This document shows positions 1-7,259 of a stretch of DNA of 15,220 nucleotides, one piece after another. The position numbers and the translations under genes are program-made. The stretch's first letter is position 1, and the number at the start of each line of letters is the position of its first letter. This DNA is from Acidimicrobiia bacterium (GTDB lineage: Bacteria; Actinomycetota; Acidimicrobiia; Acidimicrobiales; SKKL01): contig JBAYRL010000020.1 in the NCBI GenBank assembly GCA_041676705.1, positions 1-15,220 on the forward strand, in the 5' to 3' direction. The notes beneath the pieces are model-generated. The model saw only the letters and a list, made by a program, of their open reading frames with translations. It had not been told where the DNA came from and made no database searches.

Positions 1-1
1 A

Positions 2-3000
2 GGTTCAGACGATAACCAACACAGCCCAGCATCGCGGGTACCCGATGATATCAAAGGATCTGGCGGTCATGTTTTGGGGAATCAGAGAAACTCTTCGGGG
101 GTTACACAACCACAAAACAACACCCCATCCAATAGTAGTGACAGCCCTAACACTAACAGCTATACTCCTGCCCCTGAAGCTGGGATGTTTCCATCTACCG
201 AGCCTGGTGTGGATAGCAACAGTTTAGAAAACCGTGCTGAGTCGGATCGTTTCGGACGGGCTGGTTTATCTGATTTTGCGAAAACAGCGGCCGGTGCGGC
301 TTTAGAACGGGTTGTCCCTGCGTCACGTTTCATTCCAGGGTCGTTGAAACAAAAACTTGTTGACCGCCCCACAAAGACCATGACCGATGATCCTAAGAAC
401 CGTCCGGTTGGTAAAAACCAGTCCCAACAGGTTGGTTTCCGGTTACAAACCGGAAGTGGGATGGTAGTTGTTGCGGTGGGTTTAGTGATGCTTATTTTGT
501 TTACCGTAATTGGAGGTGCTTCTGATGATGACACCTCGGCTGGGATGCAACCCCCTGACGAGATTTTAGCTGTTGCTGAAAACCCGTTTTTGGCTCACAA
601 CGCTCTTAAAGCTTACCAGGTGGCTGCTATTGGGTATGACGATGAACGTTACGGTGGTGTGGTGCCCTGGTCGCTGTTAGCAGCTATAGGAGCGTTTGGG
701 TCTGAACATGGTCGGGTGTCACCGTATCCTTTAGATAAATGTGACCGGGCTGCTAACCGAGGCGAGTTTATGAAACCTCGTTTCGATGTTGGTCCTGAGT
801 ATTGTGAGGGACAAATTTCTACTGACCCTGTGGTGCTGCCACCTATTGGGGATGAGGGTTTAAACCAAGGTATTGGCCCCATGTTGTTATCTCCACAAGC
901 AGCGTTAGAGCTGAGCCCTAACCGGTCCCAAGCTTTAGCTATGGCAAACACTTTGAGTGGTTCTGGGGCGTGGGGACAGATCGAAAGTGGCCTGGATTTT
1001 TTGGCGTTTGAAATGGCCCGGTTGCGACGCGATCTTGTGGATAGTGGCGAGTATTCACCAGAACTTACTGAAGAGGACACTTTGGCGTTATGGACGGCTG
1101 TTGTGGCACAGCTTCCGATACGGGACCCTTTCCTCACTGAATGTCCTACCCCGATACCTGCGAATGATTCTAGTTCTATAGCTTTAGCAATAATCACAAC
1201 TTGGCATTGTGAGTTGTCAAATGCGAGACAGCTGTACACTTTGGCGCTCAACGACGAGCAAAACGTGGCGGATGATGAGCTTCTAGTTCAACTCCCAATT
1301 TCTGATGCTATAGAAACTATTTTGGGTGAAGCTCACACTGTGGCTTGGGCGTTTTCTTCTCTTGGTACTAACAGCTGGGTTGATCCGCAGCGTTGCGAAA
1401 CAGCGGTTGAAGACCCTGATAATCCTGACAGCCCTACCCCCAAACCAGAGCTGCTAGTTGACGGGTCGGTCCCTGTAGGGGTGTTTCCTTTAACAGAAGA
1501 TGTGTATGAGGCTTTCACCCCGAAACCAGATGTTAACCGTTGCGATCTTGGCGCTAACATTCACGCTGCTGTGAAAGCGTTCATTGCGGGAGAAAGTGTT
1601 AAACCAGGTTCTATAGAACCTTCTAATGGTTACGGGTTAGCTAACGCCCCAGCCCTTGGGGATCGTAGGGTCCAGCCAGGTGAGCCGCTGTGGGCGATGA
1701 TGTATGGGGGTTGGCAAGCAATGAGTTGGGTTTTAGGACACGAAAGTTTAGGAACCTTGGGCCCGTACCGTCCGTTTGAACCTAACACTGTTTGTGATCA
1801 GCATGTTCTAGAATGGGTCACTCAAACTGTTAACAACCAAAAAGGGTTAGTGACAGAAGTATTGAACGGGGAGAAACCCGGTTCCAGTCTTTTAGGTGGT
1901 GTGCCACAGCTACACCAACTTTGTGGCAATGTCACAGATGGTACCATGGAAGACCTGGCAGCTATGTTTGCGCGCCAGTTAGCTTCTGGGGTAACAAAAT
2001 CGATTGAAGCTGACCCTGACGCTTCCGATCCTGGTAGTGAAGAGGACGGGTCTTCCGATATTTTGTTAGAAACCGACCCGCAAACAAATAACCCTGGTGT
2101 CCCCCACTACGACTCCCCCGTCCCAGGGGTTTGGCCACCACCAGGTGTAACAGGGCAAGAACCGCAGGTGGAATCTTTGGTAGTAACAAACCCTGTTTTT
2201 ACTAGCCTGCTAGTAACCGAAAACGAACCAGATAACCACCCGGATGTTGCGTGGTGGCCAGAAGAACTACCCCCCTATCTTGAAGATGTGTCTGTAGATG
2301 ACGTGTTTTTGTTTTACGGTTACCATGCTTTAGCTGATGCTTTGTTAGAAACGGTTACCGATGAAGGGGTGTTAGCCCCAGCCCAAACACCTAAAGATTC
2401 TGCGGTGTTGCGTTTATCGGTATCGGGTCGAAAAGTTGCGAACGTGCCACCAATGCCAGCCCGTCCAACAAGTTACGCTGATAGGGTTGTAAATCTTGCT
2501 ATTGGTATCGCGGGGCTGTATGAGGGTGACCCTAGATGGGACCCTACAGTTAACCCTTTAGCCGGTGGTTTTGGTGGAGGGTTTAGCGGAATGGCTGATA
2601 GTGCTTTGCTTCAAATGTTGTTCCCTGCGATGCCGCAAGTGTTAGCTGACGCTATCATTTCAGCTGCTAACACATGTAACAGTGACCCTGAATATAACGG
2701 GGCGTGGATCGATCCGTTGTTGTTGGCTGTGATAGCTCAAAAAGAGTCGGGGGCGTTCTGGAAAAACATCACTGAAACAGGTTATCTAGACACAAAAAAC
2801 TCGAACAGTACCGCTACAGGTGTGTTCCAGTTTTTGGTTGGCACTTGGGATAGTTTAGTTCGTGTTTTAGGGGTCGCTGCTTTAGATGGGAACGGGGATG
2901 GTGTAGCAGAACGTGAAAACGTGTATGACGCTGCTTTAGGTACCTGTAGGTCATGGGCCCGGAACATTATTGGGGAAAACACTTCTGACCCTGACGTTGC

Positions 3001-3658
3001 TCGTAAAGCGATAACGATCCATGTGTTTGGGGTTGTTGATTCTCGGGTGCCAGCGGTACAAACCCGTCTTGTCGGTCAGATGCGTAACTCCGGTTTTTCT
3101 GACAGTATGATTAACGCCCATTTGTCTTACCCTGACACAGCGTTGGAAGCTTTGGCAGCTCTACGGGCACAAGCAGCGATTTTATCTCCGGTAGGTTTAG
3201 GGTCTCATAACGCTACAGGAGAGATCGGGGCGCTTCTTGACTATGCGCTTTCTAAATTAAGGATGCGTTACCATATGGACAGTGTGGGACGTATGAAACC
3301 TGACACGTTTGACTGTTCTTCTTTCACGGGACGTTCTTATTGGACTATTGGTAGAAGTTTAGGGTCTGCTACGGTTCCGTTTACCGCGGAAGCCCAGTTT
3401 AACTATATGAACCGTATGGGTTTAGGTGTCCCGCAAACCCAGATGCAACCCGGAGACCTGATTTTTTATGCGGGCACGGGTAGCAGGTCTTGTTCGATCT
3501 GCCATGTTTCTATCTATATAGGTAACAACCAAATAGTTCATGCCCGGAACCCTTCTAAAGGTGTGACGTTAGATTCGGCTGACTACAACCAAAAAGGTAT
3601 CCGTGGTGTGGCACGACCTATCATGTTACCAAGAGACATGGAACCCAAATTCACATAA
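2..3658 (+). CDS. Large membrane-anchored peptidoglycan hydrolase (two SLT-like regions + NlpC/P60), 5' partial
   Basis: The reading frame is open from base 2, so the protein probably starts upstream of the window. TTG at 74 is only the first possible internal start, and residue numbers below count from it. The N-terminal ~125 residues are hydrophilic and Asn/Ser/Pro-rich. One membrane segment follows (about 129-149, VVVAVGLVMLILFTVIGG). A first lysozyme/SLT-like region has Glu211 in GSEHGR and a GIGPM motif near 266. A second has Glu891 in QKESG, GVFQF near 914 and a DGNGDG stretch. The C-terminal NlpC/P60 domain (about 1057-1190) has Cys1081 in DCSS, His1144 in HVSIYIG and His1156. The protein would be anchored with its enzymes outside, cutting glycan strands and peptide stems. 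Families pairing SLT with NlpC/P60 open the wall for Gram-positive conjugation (PrgK, Tn916 Orf14). The conjugation role is inferred; a tail-associated or growth hydrolase remains possible. The middle ~550 residues are unassigned. Confidence 0.85.
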   Translation, partial: GSDDNQHSPASRVPDDIKGSGGHVLGNQRNSSGVTQPQNNTPSNSSDSPNTNSYTPAPEAGMFPSTEPGVDSNSLENRAESDRFGRAGLSDFAKTAAGAALERVVPASRFIPGSLKQKLVDRPTKTMTDDPKNRPVGKNQSQQVGFRLQTGSGMVVVAVGLVMLILFTVIGGASDDDTSAGMQPPDEILAVAENPFLAHNALKAYQVAAIGYDDERYGGVVPWSLLAAIGAFGSEHGRVSPYPLDKCDRAANRGEFMKPRFDVGPEYCEGQISTDPVVLPPIGDEGLNQGIGPMLLSPQAALELSPNRSQALAMANTLSGSGAWGQIESGLDFLAFEMARLRRDLVDSGEYSPELTEEDTLALWTAVVAQLPIRDPFLTECPTPIPANDSSSIALAIITTWHCELSNARQLYTLALNDEQNVADDELLVQLPISDAIETILGEAHTVAWAFSSLGTNSWVDPQRCETAVEDPDNPDSPTPKPELLVDGSVPVGVFPLTEDVYEAFTPKPDVNRCDLGANIHAAVKAFIAGESVKPGSIEPSNGYGLANAPALGDRRVQPGEPLWAMMYGGWQAMSWVLGHESLGTLGPYRPFEPNTVCDQHVLEWVTQTVNNQKGLVTEVLNGEKPGSSLLGGVPQLHQLCGNVTDGTMEDLAAMFARQLASGVTKSIEADPDASDPGSEEDGSSDILLETDPQTNNPGVPHYDSPVPGVWPPPGVTGQEPQVESLVVTNPVFTSLLVTENEPDNHPDVAWWPEELPPYLEDVSVDDVFLFYGYHALADALLETVTDEGVLAPAQTPKDSAVLRLSVSGRKVANVPPMPARPTSYADRVVNLAIGIAGLYEGDPRWDPTVNPLAGGFGGGFSGMADSALLQMLFPAMPQVLADAIISAANTCNSDPEYNGAWIDPLLLAVIAQKESGAFWKNITETGYLDTKNSNSTATGVFQFLVGTWDSLVRVLGVAALDGNGDGVAERENVYDAALGTCRSWARNIIGENTSDPDVARKAITIHVFGVVDSRVPAVQTRLVGQMRNSGFSDSMINAHLSYPDTALEALAALRAQAAILSPVGLGSHNATGEIGALLDYALSKLRMRYHMDSVGRMKPDTFDCSSFTGRSYWTIGRSLGSATVPFTAEAQFNYMNRMGLGVPQTQMQPGDLIFYAGTGSRSCSICHVSIYIGNNQIVHARNPSKGVTLDSADYNQKGIRGVARPIMLPRDMEPKFT

Positions 3659-3714
3659 AAACCTAGCAGCCTACTCACCGTTGTAACCGTTCGATACCCA
3701 TGTCCCCAACCATT

Positions 3715-3748
3715 ACCTATGCACTATGTCACACATGATAGGTTTTTT
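3715..3748 (+). terminator. Hairpin plus T6, candidate terminator of the hydrolase gene
   Basis: ACCTAT (3715-3720) pairs with ATAGGT (3738-3743), and an inner ATGT (3726-3729) pairs with ACAT (3733-3736). The asymmetric gap between the two stems makes the hairpin imperfect. A run of six T (3743-3748) follows at once. It begins 56 bases after the hydrolase stop codon, which suits an intrinsic terminator on the plus strand. It overlaps the first ATG codons of the next gene. It could therefore also mask that start, or indicate that translation begins further downstream. Confidence 0.5.
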
Positions 3749-4079
3749 GGGGTATAACCCAACCGCTGTCACAACTCCGGGTGGGGTTTCACCGGTGTCG
3801 TATGCTACTACAGCCGAGTTGTTGTGCGAGTTTCGAAACGTTACCGGGATGTCTTGGACTGTTTTAGCAGCCTGTTTCGGAGTATCCCCACGTACCCTGA
3901 TAGGTTGGGCTACCGGTGGAATATTACCAGCCAAACATGAAATGCTGATCCGAGAAACCGCTTTAGGGGTAGAACGTGCGGTTAAAAAACGGCAGGTAGC
4001 CCACTATAAAGACGTGTTGACACAACATTTGTTACTAAAATATTTGACCCAACCAGGCAACATATCAACCGTGGCCTAG
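3726..4079 (+). CDS. Small helix-turn-helix DNA-binding protein (Xre/Cro-like)
   Basis: This 117-residue protein has a helix-turn-helix at about residues 41-70: MSWTVLAACFGVSPRTLIGW followed by ATGGILPA. It matches the Xre/Cro-like pattern of an alanine-rich first helix, GVS turn, RTL..W recognition helix and trailing G..P. The C-terminal part is basic (AVKKRQ), with a leucine-rich helix near 98-105. It is probably a transcriptional or copy-number regulator. The gene follows the hydrolase by 67 bases on the same strand and precedes a 23-bp tandem repeat array that could be its target; that link is inference. The start is uncertain. ATG at 3726 has no clear ribosome binding site and lies in a terminator-like hairpin. 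GTG at 3795 keeps the whole HTH and has a GGTGGGG stretch about 8-10 bases upstream, giving a 94-residue protein. No partner toxin is visible. Confidence 0.65.
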   Translation: MSHMIGFLGYNPTAVTTPGGVSPVSYATTAELLCEFRNVTGMSWTVLAACFGVSPRTLIGWATGGILPAKHEMLIRETALGVERAVKKRQVAHYKDVLTQHLLLKYLTQPGNISTVA

Positions 4080-4300
4080 TAAAGCAACATAAACTAACCA
4101 CAGCGGTTACGAAGAGTTCCTCAAAATCAACGCAGCCACCCACACCCCACAATCTTCTTAAGCCGAAACATTTGTGTTACAAACATTTTTGTGTGTGATG
4201 GTTAACGAGACTTGCGGAGCCCCATCCAGCGTTTTTGGTAGAGCATCCCCAATGCACCTCACCGTCTGGACCAGTGAAACTCTCGTTTCATGATTGTGGG
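4080..4300. other. Non-coding stretch with small inverted repeats
   Basis: I see no credible gene between the HTH gene and the tandem repeats. Two small inverted repeats are visible: TTTGT/ACAAA at 4171-4183 and TGAAAC-TCTC-GTTTCA at 4275-4290. The second ends just ten bases before the repeat array and could be part of an origin or regulatory site. No convincing promoter hexamers were found. Confidence 0.35.
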
Positions 4301-4405
4301 AATACCCAACTAGAAGCCGCGGAAATACCCAACTAGAAGCCGCGGAAATACCCAACTAGAAGCCGCGGAAATACCCAACTAGAAGCCGCGGAAATACCCA
4401 ACCAG
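4301..4405. repeat. 23-bp tandem repeats, four full copies plus a partial fifth (iteron-like)
   Basis: Units begin at 4301, 4324, 4347 and 4370, and are identical over 23 bp. A fifth copy starts at 4393 and diverges after about 11 bases. Each unit contains ACCCAACTAG and the palindrome CCGCGG. The array is head-to-tail with no spacers. Unit length near two helical turns, perfect identity and position beside a small HTH gene resemble plasmid iterons or a partition (parS-like) site. A regulatory array is equally possible. The length is not a multiple of three and no gene spans it. Confidence 0.8.
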
Positions 4406-4530
4406 CCTGTCTAGGGATCACAAGGTTTGAAGGTATAACCAGGTGCCCGGTCGGATGGGTGTCAGTTGCCCTGATTCAAAAGGAGTGTTGGTGTCCTGGC
4501 TTAGTTGAAGCAAAGCTGAACACAAACAAG
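4406..4530. other. Non-coding stretch, nothing recognised
   Basis: Between the tandem repeats and the terminator of pilin-adhesin 1 I see no gene, RNA or clear regulatory motif. Confidence 0.3.
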
Positions 4531-4567
4531 TAGGGGTACCCAGGTGTCACTATCCTAGGTACCCCTG
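4531..4567 (-). terminator. Hairpin terminator of pilin-adhesin 1
   Basis: AGGGGTACC (4532-4540) pairs perfectly with GGTACCCCT (4558-4566), and a further AGG/CCT (4542-4544 with 4554-4556) pairs inside it. The minus-strand transcript leaves the hairpin into a moderately T-rich ACTTGTTTGTGTT. It lies 15 bases beyond the stop of the ancestral, now out-of-frame, 3' end of the pilin gene (4582). This supports 4582 as the gene's original end. Confidence 0.6.
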
Positions 4568-4581
4568 TAAGCCCTGTACTA

Positions 4582-4722
4582 TTACGGTTCAATCACCAAC
4601 ACGGGTGTGGTCTGGTTGGTGGGGTTCCCATTCCCTAGTAGCCCACTACTGCCATTGCCCCAGCAGTAGGCATCACCACCGACAGTGAGCCCACAAGTGT
4701 GGTTGCTACCAGCTGTGATTAC
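4582..4722 (-). pseudogene. Out-of-frame 3' remainder of pilin-adhesin 1 (eighth RCC1 repeat)
   Basis: In a different frame from the main gene, this stretch encodes VITAGSNHTCGLTVGGDAYC, then a WGNGSSG-type loop, ending in PVLVIEP and TAA at 4582. It is clearly the last RCC1 repeat. Equivalent positions of the other repeats are exactly 150 bases apart (for example 4791 and 4941). The last step (4658 to 4791) is 133, so 17 bases were lost and the frame shifted. The main frame now ends at 4706, inside this repeat. A sequencing or assembly error is the alternative. Confidence 0.75.
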
Positions 4723-5760
4723 TTGACACTTTTACAGGTGTTGTTTGATTGATGGTATCACCGTTACCAAGCTGACCACTAGTACCATAGCCCCAGCAGT
4801 AGGCATCACCACCGACAGTGAGCCCACAAGTGTGACTGCTGCCAGCTGTGACCTCCACGAAACTGTGACCACCAGACACTTTCACAGGTGTGTTCTGGTC
4901 GGTGGTGGTCCCGTTCCCTAACCGGCCGTGACTACCAGCACCCCAGCAGTAGGCGTCACCATCGGTGGTTACCCCACAAGTGTGACTGCTGCCAGCTGTG
5001 ACCTCCACGAAACTGTGACCACCAGACACTTTCACCGGTGTGTTCTGTTGGGTGGTGTTCCCATTCCCTAACCGGCCGTTACTACCATTGCCCCAGCAGT
5101 ATGCATCACCACCTACAGTGAGCCCACAAGTGTGGTTGTTGCCGACGGTGACTGTCACAAAACTGTGACCACCAGACACTTTCACCGGTGTGTATTGGAT
5201 TGAGGAGTTTCCGTTACCTAACTGCCCATTACCGTTCCAGCCCCAGCAATAGGCATCACCATCGGTGGTTACCCCACAAGTGAAGGCATTGCCAGCGGTG
5301 ACTGTCACAAAACTGTGGTTACCTGACACTTTCACAGGTGTGTACTGATTGGTGGTGTTCCCGTTCCCTAGCTGACCACCGTCGTTCCAGCCCCAGCAGT
5401 ATGCATCACCACCTACAGTGAGCCCACAAGTGTGGTTGTTGCCGACGGTGACTGTCACAAAACTGTGACCACCAGACACTTTCACAGGTGTGTACTGATT
5501 GGTGGTGTTCCCATTACCAAGCTGACCGCGCTGGTTGTTGCCCCAGCAGTAAGCATCCCCTTCTGTGGTTACCCCACAAACCTGGTTGCTGCCAGAGATT
5601 ACAGTCACAAAACTGTGACCACCAGAAACTTTCACCGGCGCGTATTGGGCTGAGGTGTTCCCGTTACCAAGCTGACCACTAGTACCAGCTCCCCAGCAGT
5701 AGGTGTCACCGTTTGTGGCTATCCCACACGATTGGCTGCCGCCAGCACTGGTTTGAGCCC
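4618..5760 (-). repeat. 150-bp tandem repeats encoding RCC1 blades
   Basis: The 3' part of pilin-adhesin 1 consists of 150-bp units recognisable by CCCCAGCAGT on the plus strand (the CWG codons). Some segments are identical at a distance of 300 bp, for example from 5091 and from 5391. Blades therefore duplicated or converted in pairs. The last interval is 133 bp because of the 17-base loss. Confidence 0.8.
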
Positions 5761-6391
5761 AGAACCCTGGGTCCGGTTCAGGTACTGTTGTGGTTGTTGT
5801 TGGGGCTGGTTGTTCTGGTTGGGTGGTGGTGTTGTTGATCCCTGGTATTTGTTGGTTGGTTACAGCCTCGGAAGGAGAGCTTTCACCGATAGAGTCAAGG
5901 TCTGTAATACAGCCGCCTTGTATTGTTCCACTGTGAGGCGGGGCTGTAACTACACATGCCCCGTCATCTAACGCCACAACCATCAATAAGGTGTTGGGGG
6001 ATCGTGTGAAGGTAAGCTCAGATATCTCAGGCCAAACATCGCCTTCCGTGACCACCACCCCACTATCATCAGCGACAACCCCAACAACCCCAGCTGCTTG
6101 GGCTGGTGGCCAGTCTTCTAACGCACCCATCACGGCATCGAGCCCAGCTTGTGTATCCCACGCATCTGCCCCCGATAGGGCGAGCAACGCTTGTGCTTCA
6201 CGAGCCACCGATTTCAACGCAGCGAGCTCGGCTTGTTCACGGGTTTTGTTAAACACATTTTGGAATGACACAAACGCTGCGAACACCAACAGAGCACCCA
6301 CCACTAAACCCAAAATGATTTCTACAAGAGTTAAACCCCTACGAACATAAACACGAGCAGGGTTGGCGGGTTTTGGTGTGGACGGTGACAT
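4706..6391 (-). CDS. Pilin-adhesin 1: type IV prepilin-like N-terminus with RCC1 propeller head
   Basis: This 561-residue surface protein is probably processed by a prepilin peptidase. Residues 1-19 form a short basic leader ending RRG. Mature residues start LTLVEIILGLVVGALLVFAA, with Glu24 at the conserved +5 position and a long hydrophobic helix (about 20-45). The pilin-like globular part runs to about 180 and has Cys146 and Cys161, suited to a disulfide loop. A Pro/Thr linker (about 188-208) leads to seven RCC1-type repeats of ~50 residues, each with Cys-x9-Cys ending in YCWG and a QLGNG loop. The eighth repeat is out of frame, so the propeller may be incomplete. The likely role is an adhesive subunit of a pilus or pseudopilus; the ligand is unknown. 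ATG at 6391 has AGGA upstream at a long spacing. The first ~195 residues nearly match pilin-adhesin 2, so this copy arose by duplication. Confidence 0.85.
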   Translation of the reverse strand: MSPSTPKPANPARVYVRRGLTLVEIILGLVVGALLVFAAFVSFQNVFNKTREQAELAALKSVAREAQALLALSGADAWDTQAGLDAVMGALEDWPPAQAAGVVGVVADDSGVVVTEGDVWPEISELTFTRSPNTLLMVVALDDGACVVTAPPHSGTIQGGCITDLDSIGESSPSEAVTNQQIPGINNTTTQPEQPAPTTTTTVPEPDPGFWAQTSAGGSQSCGIATNGDTYCWGAGTSGQLGNGNTSAQYAPVKVSGGHSFVTVISGSNQVCGVTTEGDAYCWGNNQRGQLGNGNTTNQYTPVKVSGGHSFVTVTVGNNHTCGLTVGGDAYCWGWNDGGQLGNGNTTNQYTPVKVSGNHSFVTVTAGNAFTCGVTTDGDAYCWGWNGNGQLGNGNSSIQYTPVKVSGGHSFVTVTVGNNHTCGLTVGGDAYCWGNGSNGRLGNGNTTQQNTPVKVSGGHSFVEVTAGSSHTCGVTTDGDAYCWGAGSHGRLGNGTTTDQNTPVKVSGGHSFVEVTAGSSHTCGLTVGGDAYCWGYGTSGQLGNGDTINQTTPVKVSSNHSW

Positions 6392-6508
6392 AGGGGTTTA
6401 TTGTCCTATCACCCTCACAAATAACTAGGAACTTGCTTTGTGGTTACCGTGTTTTTGTTTGTGGTTGGATAAACGGGTTAGCGTTGTGTAGCCCAGCGTT
6501 CTAACTGT
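5811..6508 (-). repeat. Duplicated block, copy A (pilin leader, pilin half, end of ATPase gene)
   Basis: This block corresponds to 8038-8726. It covers the pilin half of the gene, its leader, and the last codons of a vanished ATPase copy. Similarity stops in the Pro/Thr linker, just before the heads diverge. Within it, 6427-6508 is identical to 8645-8726 over 82 bp. The block is 698 bp against 689 bp, explained by six bases in the leader peptide and three in the untranslated leader. Confidence 0.85.
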
Positions 6509-6609
6509 GTGTCGGTAACGGTTCTAAGGTAGCTGGTAAGGACGCTGCCAGGGTTTTGAGAATGTTCAGATGTTGAACAGGCAGCTAAATATTTGTGGGT
6601 TGTAACACC
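6478..6609 (-). pseudogene. Fossil 3' end of a HerA/VirB4-like ATPase gene
   Basis: A 43-codon open stretch with no ATG ends in VTDTQLERWATQR and a stop at 6478. The intact ATPase ends in VTDKQLERWATQR, and the final codons are identical in DNA. Upstream of this tail the sequence (HKYLAACSTSEH and so on) no longer resembles the intact ATPase, and a TAA closes the frame. It is best read as the remnant of a duplicated ATPase-pilin junction; it is unlikely to make a protein. Confidence 0.65.
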
Positions 6610-7259
6610 TTAGAAAATACTACAGACACGTCTGCCTTTAGATGTTGTACAGAATGACCAGTTGTTTAGTTATCACCCGATCACAAGCCGGGTGCTAACA
6701 AACGTTGGTGTAAATAACAGACTCTCAATGCTTTTTGTACCTCGAACACTACCGGGTCTAAAGTTGGATCAGGTTCTACAACAGCTAGATCAAACTTTCG
6801 TTGGTGCGTCAACAATGAAGCCTATAAGGAGTCCTTCAATGAGGGCTTGATTAATGATTTGCAGGAAGTTGCTGAACACGTCTCTGAAAACCTAGCCCAG
6901 GGGCCTGTTTGCAGCAGTTTTGCCTCTGTAAGCCAGTTCAGCGGAGTGCATAGAGATGCTGGTCAACACTGTATAGATCTATGCGGTTTGGTTTGTATTT
7001 GGTCACAGCTTTCTAAGAGTCCTGCTGTTGCCATGTGTTAGGAGCCTACGAACTCGTGATCATCGATCCCATATTGGGGGCGTTGTTGTTAAAAACGTTT
7101 GTGACACATGCCCAGCCCTGCCTTTGCTGGGGGAGATTATCGTGGACCACTAATGGGTTCTATGTGTAGGTGCTGCCCACTCTGAGAGCGCTAGCAACCA
7201 ACTTTTGGCCCCGCGTTTTAGATTTGGCCTACTGCTCCCAGTGACGTCAATCGACATTA
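6610..7259. other. 650-bp stretch without a convincing gene
   Basis: Only short open frames are found. On the plus strand these start at 6662 (62 codons, TTG start) and 6847 (64 codons, within a longer frame lacking a start). On the minus strand a 46-codon frame contains FDLAVVEPDPTLDPVVFEVQ. None has a good ribosome binding site, and I match none to a known family. Small inverted repeats are CACCCG/CGGGTG (6674-6694) and CCCAGC/GCTGGG (7111-7131). The second could weakly end a transcript leaving pilin-adhesin 2. It may be debris of genes lost after the duplication. Confidence 0.35.

Noticed and set aside
45..227. Plus-strand 60-codon frame at the left edge
   Set aside because: It overlaps the large hydrolase frame, which is open from base 2 and clearly coding.
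4158..4355. Minus-strand open frame of 65 codons across the tandem repeats
   Set aside because: It is produced by the 23-bp repeats, which are not a multiple of three, and has no ribosome binding site or family resemblance.
4301..4405. CRISPR array
   Set aside because: The 23-bp units are directly adjacent with no unique spacers, and no cas gene is present.
6427..6508. Shufflon-type recombination site
   Set aside because: The 82-bp identity is a direct repeat explained by duplication; no inverted copies and no recombinase gene are visible in the window.
6662..7041. Two short plus-strand open frames as genes
   Set aside because: TTG or poorly supported starts, no ribosome binding site, no recognised domain, and the sequences look random; kept as part of a non-coding stretch.
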